NCBI RefSeq assembly: GCF_020164555.1
Contig: NZ_JAIQZB010000016.1
Coordinates: 1 to 64,000, forward strand
Length of the DNA stretch: 64,000 bases
Direction of reading: 5' to 3'
DNA from: Salegentibacter lacus
Lineage (GTDB): Bacteria; Bacteroidota; Bacteroidia; Flavobacteriales; Flavobacteriaceae
Shown piece after piece: positions 34,211-43,659 of the stretch. The first letter of the stretch is position 1, and each line of letters begins with the position of its first letter. A program made the position numbers and the translations under genes. The notes under the pieces are model-generated. The model was given only the letters and a program-made list of their open reading frames with translations, did no database searches and was not told where the DNA came from.

Positions 34211-36265
34211 ATGCAGGAACCACAAGAAATTCCATTAAGGCATAGAGACCTTAACTGGTTGAGCTTTAACGCAAGAGTCTTACAGGAGGCAGAAGATAAG
34301 ATCAATCCGCTTTACGAGCGGATTCGTTTTTTAGCTATTTTTTCTTCCAACCTCGATGAATACTTTAGGGTTAGGGTTGCGCAACTTCGCCAAATGAAAC
34401 GCGTGGAGAAAAGCATTCGCAAAAAACTCGCTTTAAAACCCACAAAAACCACAAAAGAAATTCTTGAGGAAGTTAAGCTTCAGCAACATAAATTCGGGGA
34501 GATTTATAAAATGCAAATCTTACCGGAATTAGCCAAAAATGGTATCTATCTAATAGATGCTGAACATTTTAATAAGGTTCAAAAAGAATTTGCGGGAAAC
34601 TATTTTCAGCAGGAGGTAAAAGATCATATTAAACCTGAAATCATAGATCTTGAGGAAGAAAACGAACTGTTCCTACAAAACGCCGAATTGTATTTGGTGG
34701 TTAGTTTTACTAACAAGGAAAAGCTTGGGATTGTAAATATTCCCGTTGATGCCTGTGGAAGATTTGTAAAGCTGGAGGGCGATGGGGAAGAAAATTCAAT
34801 TACCTATCTGGACGAAATTGTAAGGAGCCAGGTTAGTTCTATATTTAAAGATCAAAGTATTGAAGGGGTTTATGAAATTAAACTTTCCCGTGATGCCGAG
34901 CTTTATATCGAAGATATTTATGAAGGGGTTTTAGCTGAAAAAATCTACGATTCACTCGCCCAAAGAACCGATGGGCAACCCACGCGTTTGCTGTACGATG
35001 CTGAAATGCCCGATTTTCTTCATAAAAAAGTTAGAAAACTACTGAAGTTGGGCAAGATAGATATGATGCCGGGAGGAAAATATCACAATTTCAACGATTT
35101 CTTTTCTTTTCCCGATCCTACCAATAATCCCGAGCTACATTACGAAAAGCTTCCTGCAATAGAACATAAAATTTTATCGCAATCAAAGAATTATTTCGAT
35201 ACAATTTCAGAAAAAGACCAGGCGGTGCATTTTCCTTATATGTCTTTCTCCTATTTAGAAAATTTCCTGGAACAAGCCGTAAGCGACAAAAGCGTAACGG
35301 CAATAAAGATCTCTTTATACCGCGTTGCAGATGAATCCCGGTTAACAAGTTTACTTTTAAAAGCCTTAGAAAACGGAAAACAGGTTACCGTTTTTGTAGA
35401 AGCAAAAGCCAGGTTTGATGAGAAGAACAATATTATTTGGGGTCGAAAATTTGAGGAAAAAGGTGCCAATGTAATTTATTCATATCCAAAAATTAAAGTA
35501 CATTCCAAAATTATGCTGGTGCAGCGTATGGAAGGCGAAGATTTGGTTAACTATTCCTATATAGGGACTGGAAATTTTAATAGTGAAACTTCAAAAATAT
35601 ATTGTGATCACGCTATTTTGACTTCTAACAAACAAATAACGAAAGAATTATCACGATTATTTAAAGTCCTGGAAGGAGAATTGATTATTCCGAGGGAAAA
35701 AAACCTTTTGATCTCCCCATTTTCGACACGACAGGAATTTATAAAACTTATCTATAACGAAATTGACTACGCACTGAAAGGTAAAAAAGGGAAGATCACG
35801 GCCAAAATGAACAGTCTTGAAGATCCCGAAATGATCGATCTACTTTATAAAGCCAGTAAGGCAGGAGTAGAGATAAGATTACTGGTTCGAGGCTTTACCT
35901 GTTTAATTCCGGGAGTTGAAGGTTTAAGTGAAAATATTTATATTACCAGTATTGTTGACCGCTATTTAGAGCATGGAAGAATTTACATTTTTGAAAATGG
36001 TGGCGATGAAAAAATGTATTATGGAAGCGCCGATTGGATGTCGCGTAACCTTTCCCGCCGTATAGAGGTGCTCTCCCCTGTCCTCGATAAAGATGTGGCG
36101 CAGGAATTTAAAGAGATCCTGGAGATTCAATTAAACGATAATGTAAAAGCAAGAGTCCAGGATGCCGATGAAAATAATGTTTACGTAAAGAGGAAGGAAA
36201 CCGAGAAACCGGTGCGATCACAATACGAAATTTATAATTATTTAAAGAAAAAACATAGCAAATGA
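34211..36265 (+). CDS. ppk1: polyphosphate kinase 1
   Basis: 684 residues, full length. Reversibly builds polyphosphate from ATP. N-terminal LRHRDLNWLSFNARVLQEA and SSNLDEYFRVRVAQL are the PPK1 N and head domains; the phospholipase-D-like C-terminal pair carries the two key histidines, H431 in KVHSKIMLVQR and H588 in LEHGRIYIFEN, equivalent to His435 and His592 of E. coli PPK1. Membrane-associated in other bacteria. Its stop overlaps the next gene by ATGA, so the substrate-binding-like protein is co-expressed. Confidence 0.95.
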   Translation: MQEPQEIPLRHRDLNWLSFNARVLQEAEDKINPLYERIRFLAIFSSNLDEYFRVRVAQLRQMKRVEKSIRKKLALKPTKTTKEILEEVKLQQHKFGEIYKMQILPELAKNGIYLIDAEHFNKVQKEFAGNYFQQEVKDHIKPEIIDLEEENELFLQNAELYLVVSFTNKEKLGIVNIPVDACGRFVKLEGDGEENSITYLDEIVRSQVSSIFKDQSIEGVYEIKLSRDAELYIEDIYEGVLAEKIYDSLAQRTDGQPTRLLYDAEMPDFLHKKVRKLLKLGKIDMMPGGKYHNFNDFFSFPDPTNNPELHYEKLPAIEHKILSQSKNYFDTISEKDQAVHFPYMSFSYLENFLEQAVSDKSVTAIKISLYRVADESRLTSLLLKALENGKQVTVFVEAKARFDEKNNIIWGRKFEEKGANVIYSYPKIKVHSKIMLVQRMEGEDLVNYSYIGTGNFNSETSKIYCDHAILTSNKQITKELSRLFKVLEGELIIPREKNLLISPFSTRQEFIKLIYNEIDYALKGKKGKITAKMNSLEDPEMIDLLYKASKAGVEIRLLVRGFTCLIPGVEGLSENIYITSIVDRYLEHGRIYIFENGGDEKMYYGSADWMSRNLSRRIEVLSPVLDKDVAQEFKEILEIQLNDNVKARVQDADENNVYVKRKETEKPVRSQYEIYNYLKKKHSK

Positions 36266-37113
36266 AAACTATAAAAGTAGGCGGTGTACCGGAACATTTT
36301 AACCTTCCCTGGCATTTATGTATAGAAGAAAAACTTTTTGAGACTCGTGGTCTAAACGTTATTTGGAAAGATTTTCCCGGTGGCACTGGTGCTATGAATA
36401 AAGCGTTGCGATCTGGTGAAATTGATGTGGCAGTAATTTTAACCGAAGGGATTTTAAAAGATATAATTTCCGGAAATGAAAGTAAGATTATTCAAACTTA
36501 CATAGGTTCTCCTTTGGTTTGGGGAATTCACGTTGCTGCCGGTTCTAAATATAAATCGGTTGAAGAGCTTAAAAATACTAAGGCGGCGATTAGCCGTAAA
36601 GGGAGCGGCTCACATCTTATGGCTTATGTAAACGCTCAAAATCATCATTGGAATACCGAAGAGCTTCATTTTGAAATAGTTAAAGATCTAGATGGCGCGG
36701 TAGAGGCTTTACGAGATGATAAAGCCCAGTATTTTATGTGGGAACATTTCACCACCAAACCTTTAGTAGATAACCATACTTTTAGAAGACTTGCCGACTG
36801 CCCTACTCCCTGGCCGTGTTTTGTAATTGCTGCCAGAAATGAAAGTCTAAAGAATGAGCCGGAACGCATTAAGACAATGCTTGAGATTCTAAATACGGAA
36901 ACCAGGCGTTTTAAAGATCTTCCGAAAATTGCCGAAAAATTAGCCGAAAAGTACGATCAGCGAATAGAAGATATCGAAAAATGGTTGGATATTACACATT
37001 GGAGTCAGGAGCAAATTTCTGAAGCTGAGGTAGAAAAGGTGCAGGACAAATTATTGGAGCTTAATTTAATTTCGAAAAAACAACGATCTTCCGAATTAAT
37101 TCATAATTTGTAA
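36262..37113 (+). CDS. substrate-binding-like protein without signal peptide
   Basis: 283 residues with a periplasmic-binding-protein type II fold of the NMT1/THI5-like kind: KTIKVGGVPEHFNLPWHLCIEE, FPGGTGAMNKALRSGEIDVAVILTEG and ISRKGSGSHLMAYVNA. There is no secretion signal; the first strand begins at residue 2, so it is cytosolic and probably not a transporter component. It may be a ligand sensor or enzyme. Overlaps ppk1 by 4 bp; no permease or ATPase nearby. Confidence 0.8.
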   Translation: MKTIKVGGVPEHFNLPWHLCIEEKLFETRGLNVIWKDFPGGTGAMNKALRSGEIDVAVILTEGILKDIISGNESKIIQTYIGSPLVWGIHVAAGSKYKSVEELKNTKAAISRKGSGSHLMAYVNAQNHHWNTEELHFEIVKDLDGAVEALRDDKAQYFMWEHFTTKPLVDNHTFRRLADCPTPWPCFVIAARNESLKNEPERIKTMLEILNTETRRFKDLPKIAEKLAEKYDQRIEDIEKWLDITHWSQEQISEAEVEKVQDKLLELNLISKKQRSSELIHNL

Positions 37114-37154
37114 GCCTAATAATCATCAATCATTACTCATCAATTTCTACTTTA

Positions 37155-37730
37155 ATGAAAAAACTATCATTATTATTTTTAGTATTTATTTCGTCAGTTA
37201 CTTTCGCACAAGACTCTCAAAACAATCAAACGACCGCACCCGATAAAAGGGATATTACCCAAAACGAATTAAGTATTGGTGCACTTAATCTGGTTGCTTT
37301 TGGTGCTTTAGACCTCACTTATGAGCGTATTATAGACCAAAATTCCAGCTGGGCAGTAGAAGCTTTTATTAAAGCATTAGATCGCGACAACGAGAATATC
37401 GACGATGCTTTTTATAAAGATTTCTCCTTAACCGGAAAATACAAATATTTCTTTGGTGACCGTTATGCCCGTGGATTTTACGTACATGGTTTCGGGATGC
37501 TTTCCAGTGGAGAATACGACGATAACTGGGTTGTAGATTCTGAAGGTTATGGCTATTACGAATATGAAGATTACACCGATTTTGCCCTTGGATTTGGCGT
37601 AGGTGGAAAATTTGTGTCTAGCGGAGGTTTCTTTTTAGATCTCGGTGCAGGAATTGGTAGAAATTTATTTAGCGAAAAATCTCCTACCATTGTCGGACAG
37701 TTTAATGTAAACCTTGGATTTAGATTCTAA
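37155..37730 (+). CDS. outer-membrane beta-barrel protein (DUF3575-like)
   Basis: 191 residues. Signal peptide of about 18 residues ending TFAQ. The mature chain alternates polar and aromatic residues in short strands (LTGKYKYFFG, GFYVHGFGML, FALGFGVGGKFV, FFLDLGAGIGRN) and ends QFNVNLGFRF, the C-terminal aromatic typical of outer-membrane barrels. About eight strands fit the length. Role unknown. Follows the ppk1 pair by 41 bp and converges on ung with 2 bp between stops. Confidence 0.8.
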   Translation: MKKLSLLFLVFISSVTFAQDSQNNQTTAPDKRDITQNELSIGALNLVAFGALDLTYERIIDQNSSWAVEAFIKALDRDNENIDDAFYKDFSLTGKYKYFFGDRYARGFYVHGFGMLSSGEYDDNWVVDSEGYGYYEYEDYTDFALGFGVGGKFVSSGGFFLDLGAGIGRNLFSEKSPTIVGQFNVNLGFRF

Positions 37731-37732
37731 AC

Positions 37733-38398
37733 TTACCAGTCTATAGGCTGTTTCCCGTTTTCCTTTAAATAAGCATTGGCTTTACTGAAATGTTTATTGC
37801 CAAACCAGTAACCACGGTTTGCACTTAATGGTGAAGGATGCCCACTAGTTAGAATAAGATGTTTAGAGGAGTCAATTTTGGCTCCTTTCTTTTTCGCATA
37901 ACCGCCCCAAAGCAGGAAAACCACGTTTTCTTTTTCTTCAGAAATAATTTCAATCACTTTATCAGTAAAATGTTCCCATCCTTTTTTTTGATGTGAACCC
38001 GCCTGGTGGGCTCTAACTGTTAGCGTGGCATTCAGCAATAAAACGCCCTGATCTGCCCAGCGTTCTAAATTACCGGTATCAGGAACCGGTTTACCTAAAT
38101 CTTCCTGAATTTCTTTAAAGATATTTTGAAGGGATGGCGGAGATTGAATTCCATCATTTACCGAAAAGCAGAGTCCGTTGGCCTGCCCTGGACCGTGATA
38201 AGGATCCTGGCCTAAAATTACAACCTTTGTGTTGGGAAAAGTGGCGTGTTCAAATGCCGAAAAAATATCTTTGCCTTCGGGATAGCAGGTGTTTTCGGTA
38301 TATTCAGTTTTTACGAATTCTGCCAGGTTTTTAAAGTAATCTTTTTCAAATTCTTCGGCCAATTCTTTTTTCCAGCTGGGGTGTATCTCTACCTTCAT
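37733..38398 (-). CDS. ung: uracil-DNA glycosylase, family 1
   Basis: 221 residues. Removes uracil from DNA as the first step of base excision repair. Catalytic motif LGQDPYHGPGQANGLCFSV with Asp65, LLLNATLTV, and the leucine-loop motif GHPSPLSANRGYW with the second catalytic histidine. Full length. Own promoter within the 47 bp shared with mutS2. Confidence 0.97.
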   Translation of the reverse strand: MKVEIHPSWKKELAEEFEKDYFKNLAEFVKTEYTENTCYPEGKDIFSAFEHATFPNTKVVILGQDPYHGPGQANGLCFSVNDGIQSPPSLQNIFKEIQEDLGKPVPDTGNLERWADQGVLLLNATLTVRAHQAGSHQKKGWEHFTDKVIEIISEEKENVVFLLWGGYAKKKGAKIDSSKHLILTSGHPSPLSANRGYWFGNKHFSKANAYLKENGKQPIDW

Positions 38399-38408
38399 TT
38401 TAATTGAG

Positions 38409-38416
38409 TAAATTTG
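38409..38416 (+). promoter_or_regulatory. -7 promoter element of mutS2
   Basis: TAAATTTG, exact TAnnTTTG, 29 bp before the mutS2 ATG. It overlaps the predicted ung transcript start. Confidence 0.55.
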
Positions 38417-38424
38417 CAGAACCT

Positions 38425-38432
38425 CAAAAGTA
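38425..38432 (-). promoter_or_regulatory. -7 promoter element of ung
   Basis: Minus strand TACTTTTG, exact TAnnTTTG, 26 bp before the ung ATG at 38398. It faces the mutS2 element in the same 47 bp gap. Confidence 0.5.
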
Positions 38433-38445
38433 GGGAAATTTATTT

Positions 38446-40632
38446 ATGATTAAAATTGCATCAAAAAGCCTTATAGACCTTGAGTTCCCTGTAGTTTGCC
38501 AACAAATATCAGATTTGTGCATTACGGGACCGGGAAAAGAGAAAGCTTTAAACCTTCAACCTTATAAAACGGGAAAAAAGACACTTTTCGGACTTCACCA
38601 AACCAATGAGTATGTGAGTTCTAAAACCCGGGATAGCCGAATTCCCAATCACGGCTTCGATTCTATTAAAAATGAATTGCGCACCCTGGAAATTGAAGAT
38701 TCTATCCTGGAAATTGGCAGTTTCCGAAAGATTTCCAGTCTTTCAGAAACCGTAAATACTCACATCAAATTTTTTAGAAAATTCGAGGAGTATTATCCTA
38801 GTTTGTTCGAAACTACTTCAGAGGTCGAATACACTACAGAAATCGTAGACAGTATTGGTGCAGTTATCAACAAATTCGGCGAATTGAAAGATGATGCCAC
38901 ACCACATTTACAACAAATTAGACAATCAATTAACCAGGTAAAAGGTCAAATTAACTCCAGTTTTGCTAAAGCGCTTACCACTTATCATTCTTACGGATAT
39001 TTAGATGAAATAAGGGAAAGTGTGGTAGAAAACGTTAGAGTTTTGGCGGTTACCGCAATGCACCGCCGTAAGGTTAAAGGCGGAATTTTAGGAAATTCAA
39101 AAACAGGAAGCATTGTTTATATTCAGCCTGAAGCCACTTATCAATACACCCGGGAGCTAAATAACCTTGAATATGAAGAAAAAGAGGAAATCAAACGGAT
39201 TTTAAAAGAGCTTACTAATAGATTAAGACCATTTAAGCCACTTTTAATAGATTATCAGGAGTTGCTTTGTGAGATAGATGTTATTGCGGCAAAAGCTAAA
39301 TATGCTGAAATGACGAATGGTTTATTGCCAAAGATAACCAAGGAACGTGAACTTCAATTAAAAGATGCTTATCATCCTCTACTCTATTTAAGCAATAAGA
39401 AAAAGGGCGATAAAACGTATCCGCAAAGTATTGAACTCGCGAAAGACAATAGAATTATCGTGATTTCAGGGCCTAATGCCGGCGGAAAAAGTATTACCTT
39501 AAAAACCGTGGGCTTACTGCAGTTAATGCTGCAAAGCGGAATTTTAGTTCCGGTACACGAGTATAGCAGAATGTGTTTATTCGAAAAAATCCTTACCGAT
39601 ATTGGCGATAATCAGTCAATAGAGAATCATTTGAGCACGTATAGTTACCGACTCAAGAATATGAATTATTTCCTGCGGAAATGTGATGATAAAACTCTTT
39701 TCCTAATCGATGAATTTGGAACCGGGAGTGATCCCGAACTTGGTGGAGCTTTAGCTGAAACTTTCCTGGAAGTTTTTTATGAAAAAGAATCATTCGGGAT
39801 TTTGACTACCCATTATGCGAATTTAAAGAAACTGGCCAACGAAATGCCGAATATGAGCAACGCCAATATGCTTTTTGATTCCAACAGCCTGGAGCCAATT
39901 TATAAACTTCAGGTTGGGGAAGCGGGAAGTTCGTTTACTTTTGAAGTCGCTCAGAAAAATGGGATTCCCTATAGCTTGATTAACCGTTCCCGTAAGAAAG
40001 TTGAAAAAGGAAAAATCAGGTTTGACCGAAGTATTGCGAAACTTCAGCAGGAACGCTCAAAACTTCAAAAAACTACCGATTCACTTAAGACCAAGGAGCA
40101 AAAAGCGGCTATAGAAAAAGATAAGCTGGAAGAAACCAACACCAGGATTCAACAGAAACTGGAAAGCTACCAGGAGTTGTATGATAGCAACCAGCGTCTC
40201 ATATATATGGGACAAAAGGTGAATGAGCTGAGCGAGAAATATTTTCAGAATAAAAAGAAAAAAGAGCTCATTGCCGAATTCCTGAAATTTGTGGAAATTG
40301 AAAACTCCAAACGTAAAAAAGAATCGGCGAAGCAGGTGAAAATTCAGAAAGAAAAAGAGAAAAAAGTTCAGCAGGAAGTTAAGAAGAAGGTTGATGTAAT
40401 TCGGAAAAAGAAAAAAGAAGAAAAGGAAAAAATTACCGAAAAAGAGCGTCAGGAAGCAAACAAACCAAAAATTCCGCCAAAAATTGGAGACAGAGTAAGA
40501 TTAGAAGATAGCCGCTCTGTAGGTACTTTGGATAAAATCGAGAAAGGAAAAGCAATAATAAACTACGGAATGTTCACTACGCAGGTAGATGTTGAGAAAC
40601 TGGAACTGGTGCAGGCAATGAAAAAGAAATAA
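38446..40632 (+). CDS. MutS2-family DNA-binding ATPase without Smr domain
   Basis: 728 residues. MutS core and ATPase: Walker A GPNAGGKSIT (from residue 342), Walker B LFLIDEFGTGSDPELGGALAE, then LTTHYANLKKLA. A long charged coiled coil spans about 510-680, and a short KOW-like segment ends the protein (GDRVRLEDSRSVGTLDKIEKG). The C-terminal Smr nuclease domain of canonical MutS2 is missing, as is usual in Flavobacteriia. MutS2 proteins act on branched DNA or collided ribosomes, not in classical mismatch repair. The next gene follows after 2 bp. Confidence 0.9.
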   Translation: MIKIASKSLIDLEFPVVCQQISDLCITGPGKEKALNLQPYKTGKKTLFGLHQTNEYVSSKTRDSRIPNHGFDSIKNELRTLEIEDSILEIGSFRKISSLSETVNTHIKFFRKFEEYYPSLFETTSEVEYTTEIVDSIGAVINKFGELKDDATPHLQQIRQSINQVKGQINSSFAKALTTYHSYGYLDEIRESVVENVRVLAVTAMHRRKVKGGILGNSKTGSIVYIQPEATYQYTRELNNLEYEEKEEIKRILKELTNRLRPFKPLLIDYQELLCEIDVIAAKAKYAEMTNGLLPKITKERELQLKDAYHPLLYLSNKKKGDKTYPQSIELAKDNRIIVISGPNAGGKSITLKTVGLLQLMLQSGILVPVHEYSRMCLFEKILTDIGDNQSIENHLSTYSYRLKNMNYFLRKCDDKTLFLIDEFGTGSDPELGGALAETFLEVFYEKESFGILTTHYANLKKLANEMPNMSNANMLFDSNSLEPIYKLQVGEAGSSFTFEVAQKNGIPYSLINRSRKKVEKGKIRFDRSIAKLQQERSKLQKTTDSLKTKEQKAAIEKDKLEETNTRIQQKLESYQELYDSNQRLIYMGQKVNELSEKYFQNKKKKELIAEFLKFVEIENSKRKKESAKQVKIQKEKEKKVQQEVKKKVDVIRKKKKEEKEKITEKERQEANKPKIPPKIGDRVRLEDSRSVGTLDKIEKGKAIINYGMFTTQVDVEKLELVQAMKKK

Positions 40633-40634
40633 CT

Positions 40635-41048
40635 ATGGAACTTCCAAAAGATAAAAAAATCGTCCTTTTTGATGGCGTTTGTAACCTATGCAATAACGCT
40701 GTGACTTTTATAATAGAGCACGACAAAAAAGATGTTTTTCGTTTTGCATCACTACAAAGTGAAATAGGTAAGAAACTGGTAGAAGAACGCGGTATGGATC
40801 CTGAAGAGCTGGATTCTATTGTTTTAATTGATCCCGGTGTTGCTTATTACCGAAAATCTACTGCTGCCCTGGAAATTTCTCGTGAACTTTCAGGTGGATA
40901 TTCGTTACTTAAAAATTTCAGCTTTATTCCAGAGGGATTGCGGGATGGAATATATAATTTCGTTGCCAATAATCGCTATAAGTGGTATGGAAAAAAAGAA
41001 TCCTGTATGATCCCAACTCCAAAATTAAAATCTAAGTTTCTAGATTAA
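40635..41048 (+). CDS. DCC (DUF393) thiol-disulfide oxidoreductase-like protein
   Basis: 137 residues. The family signature DGVCNLCNNAVTFII (DxxCxxC) sits at about 15-29, followed by FRFASLQSEIGKKL and the helix GGYSLLKNFSFIPEGLRDGIYNFVANNRYKWYGK. Thioredoxin-like fold; probable redox role. In operon with mutS2; its stop overlaps that of the convergent symporter gene by 4 bp. Confidence 0.9.
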   Translation: MELPKDKKIVLFDGVCNLCNNAVTFIIEHDKKDVFRFASLQSEIGKKLVEERGMDPEELDSIVLIDPGVAYYRKSTAALEISRELSGGYSLLKNFSFIPEGLRDGIYNFVANNRYKWYGKKESCMIPTPKLKSKFLD

Positions 41049-42391
41049 GCTTTTTCCTTTTTCTTTAATTCAGATTCAGTATTATCAGTATCCGGGTCAT
41101 AATGATCATCCCATTCCTTTACATTTGGCGGACCCATTTTATCAACCGATTTAGCGACCATTAATGAAACTGCTGCGTCACCTGTTACATTTACCATAGT
41201 TCGGCACATATCTAAAGGCCTGTCTACCGCAAAAATAAGCGCTAAGCCTGCTTCAGGAATACCGGCCTGGGCTAATACAATAACAAGCATTACCATCCCC
41301 GCTCCGGGTACAGCAGCTGAACCTATTGAAGCTAAAGTCGCCGTAGCAATAATCCCTAATTGCGCTCCAACACTAAGATCCATTCCAAAGGCTTGCGCGA
41401 TAAAAACGGCTGCAACAGCCTGATAGAGGCTTGTTCCGTCCATATTTATTGTAGCTCCAATTGGCAGTACAAAACTGGAAACTTCACGACTTACCCCCAT
41501 ATGTTCCTCTACTCTTTCCATAGTAACCGGTAAAGTAGCGGCACTGGAACTGGTTGAAAATGCTAATAATTGCGCGGGTGCTATTCCATTTACAAAGAAA
41601 GAAGGCTTGTTTTTAGTTACTACCCAAACCAAAAGAATATAAAATCCTATCATTAAGGCTAAACCAATTAAAACTGTTACCCCATACATAGCAAGGGCTG
41701 CAAAAAGATCGGTGCTGGGAGATTCTACGACCAGGGCTGCCAGTAGTGCAAACACACCATACGGCGCTGCAAGCATAATTAGATCGATCATTTTCAGGAT
41801 TACCTCGTTAAATCCGTCAAAGAAATCTTTAACCGGTTTAGCGGCTTTTTCGGGAATTAAAATCAAACCAATTCCGAAGAAAATAGCGAAGAAAATTACC
41901 TGAAGCATATTGGCATTATCACCCGCTGCTGCAAAAATATTTTCAGGTACAATATCTTCTAAAGCCTGTAATGGACCTGATTCTCTTTGTTTATCGGCAT
42001 TGGCTTTAATCCCTGATGCATCACCTTCATAACTTGCAATAAGATCTTGCTGGGTTTCTTCGGTAATTGCGTTTCCCGGTTTAATTAGGTTAACCATTCC
42101 AAGACCAATGGTTACCGCAACAATGGTGGTGAAAATATAGATCCCGATGGTGCGCGCTCCCATTTTTGAAAGCTTAGAAATATCTTTAAGATCTGAAATT
42201 CCCTTTACCAAAGACGCCAAAATAAGTGGCACTGCAATAAGCTTCAGGGCATTGATAAAAATATTACCAAAAGGTTTTATCCAATCGCCAATAAACTCTG
42301 CTCCCCAGCTAAAATTGGTAAGAATAAGGGCAAAAATCACCCCGGCAGCCATTCCAAGTAAAATCTGCCAGTGCAGTGCAAGTTTTTTCAT
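41045..42391 (-). CDS. dicarboxylate/amino acid:cation symporter (DAACS family)
   Basis: 448 residues, eight or more membrane segments, inner membrane. Glt-type marks: LIAVPLILASLVKGISDL, the serine-rich re-entrant loop FSTSSSAATLPVTM, NMDGTSLYQAVAAVFIAQ, and AVDRPLDMCRTMVNVTGDAAVSLMVA, which holds the substrate- and Na+-binding Asp/Asn. Takes up dicarboxylates or acidic/neutral amino acids with Na+ or H+. A charged cytosolic tail ends the chain. 28 bp downstream of aroC on the same strand. Confidence 0.93.
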   Translation of the reverse strand: MKKLALHWQILLGMAAGVIFALILTNFSWGAEFIGDWIKPFGNIFINALKLIAVPLILASLVKGISDLKDISKLSKMGARTIGIYIFTTIVAVTIGLGMVNLIKPGNAITEETQQDLIASYEGDASGIKANADKQRESGPLQALEDIVPENIFAAAGDNANMLQVIFFAIFFGIGLILIPEKAAKPVKDFFDGFNEVILKMIDLIMLAAPYGVFALLAALVVESPSTDLFAALAMYGVTVLIGLALMIGFYILLVWVVTKNKPSFFVNGIAPAQLLAFSTSSSAATLPVTMERVEEHMGVSREVSSFVLPIGATINMDGTSLYQAVAAVFIAQAFGMDLSVGAQLGIIATATLASIGSAAVPGAGMVMLVIVLAQAGIPEAGLALIFAVDRPLDMCRTMVNVTGDAAVSLMVAKSVDKMGPPNVKEWDDHYDPDTDNTESELKKKEKA

Positions 42392-42419
42392 GCTAAGTAA
42401 ATTTCAGGATTTAAATCAA

Positions 42420-43484
42420 TTAAATTTTTGAACTTTTATTCTGAAGGAAATAATCGGCGATTACTAATGCGGCCATTGCTTCAACAATAGGCACAGCGCG
42501 CGGTACCACACAGGGGTCGTGCCTTCCTTTACCCTGCATTTCAACATTTTCCCCCTGTTTATTTATCGTGTCTTGTTTTTGCATAATTGTAGCCACAGGT
42601 TTAAAAGCTACATTAAAATAAATATCCATTCCGTTAGAAATTCCACCCTGTATTCCACCGCTTAAATTTGTTTTGGTGCTACCATCTTCATTAAAAAGGT
42701 CGTTATGTTCGCTACCTTTCATTTTAGTGCCTTCAAAACCGCTACCATATTCAAAACCTTTCACCGCATTAATAGAAAGCATAGCTTTACCCAATTCGGC
42801 GTGAAGTTTATCAAAAACCGGTTCTCCCAGGCCTTTAGGCATATTTCTAATCACACATTGCACAGTTCCACCAACGGTATCCCCTTCTTTTCTAATTTGC
42901 TTAATGTAATCTTCCATTTTTTCTGCGGAAGCAGGATCTGGACAACGAACTGCATTGGTTTCAATAAGACTGAAATCAAGCTCTTTTATATTCTTATCCA
43001 GCTCAATTTTACCCACTGAAGCTGTATAGGCATTAAACTTAATATCTTTTAAAAATTGTTTTGCTACAGCTCCGGCCACTACTCTACAGGCAGTTTCACG
43101 GGCAGAAGATCTTCCACCACCACGGTAATCGCGGACGCCGTATTTTTCATCGTATGTATAATCGGCGTGGCTGGGACGGTAGGCGTCTTTTATATGCGAG
43201 TAATCTTTAGATTTCTGGTTTGCATTTTTAATCACAAATCCAATAGGAGTTCCCGTAGTTTCTCCTTCAAAAATTCCAGAATAAAATTCAACGGTATCGG
43301 GTTCTTTTCTTTGGGTTACAATGGCCGACTGACCGGGTTTTCTGCGATTGAGTTCGTCTTGAATCTCTTCGAGATTAAGTTGAATACCGGCCGGGCAACC
43401 GTCTATAATTCCTCCAATGGCCTGCCCGTGGGATTCTCCAAAAGTGGTGAGTTTAAAAAGTTTTCCGAAGGAATTTCCTGCCAT
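42420..43484 (-). CDS. aroC: chorismate synthase
   Basis: 354 residues from the ATG at 43484 ([20 protein letters not shown], the usual N-terminus). An ATG at 43517 is excluded because the -7 element lies at 43500-43507. Last step of the shikimate pathway: 5-enolpyruvylshikimate-3-phosphate to chorismate with FMN. Motifs [42 protein letters not shown] and [18 protein letters not shown]. Full length. Confidence 0.97.
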   Translation of the reverse strand: MAGNSFGKLFKLTTFGESHGQAIGGIIDGCPAGIQLNLEEIQDELNRRKPGQSAIVTQRKEPDTVEFYSGIFEGETTGTPIGFVIKNANQKSKDYSHIKDAYRPSHADYTYDEKYGVRDYRGGGRSSARETACRVVAGAVAKQFLKDIKFNAYTASVGKIELDKNIKELDFSLIETNAVRCPDPASAEKMEDYIKQIRKEGDTVGGTVQCVIRNMPKGLGEPVFDKLHAELGKAMLSINAVKGFEYGSGFEGTKMKGSEHNDLFNEDGSTKTNLSGGIQGGISNGMDIYFNVAFKPVATIMQKQDTINKQGENVEMQGKGRHDPCVVPRAVPIVEAMAALVIADYFLQNKSSKI

Positions 43485-43499
43485 TTTAGTGATTTTGAA

Positions 43500-43507
43500 C
43501 AAATGTA
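43500..43507 (-). promoter_or_regulatory. -7 promoter element of aroC
   Basis: Minus strand TACATTTG, exact TAnnTTTG, 16 bp before the ATG at 43484. It decides between two in-frame starts. Confidence 0.62.
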
Positions 43508-43659
43508 ATTTTTTCAATCAATATTTGAAAATGTAAGTCCATTTAATATTACGTTAACAAATCCCAAACTTATTAATGATTTGATAAATATTCAATAAAC
43601 CAGATTAAAGGTTTCTAGACTTTAAATTCCTGTTATTTGTACTATAGAACCTCAAGCAA

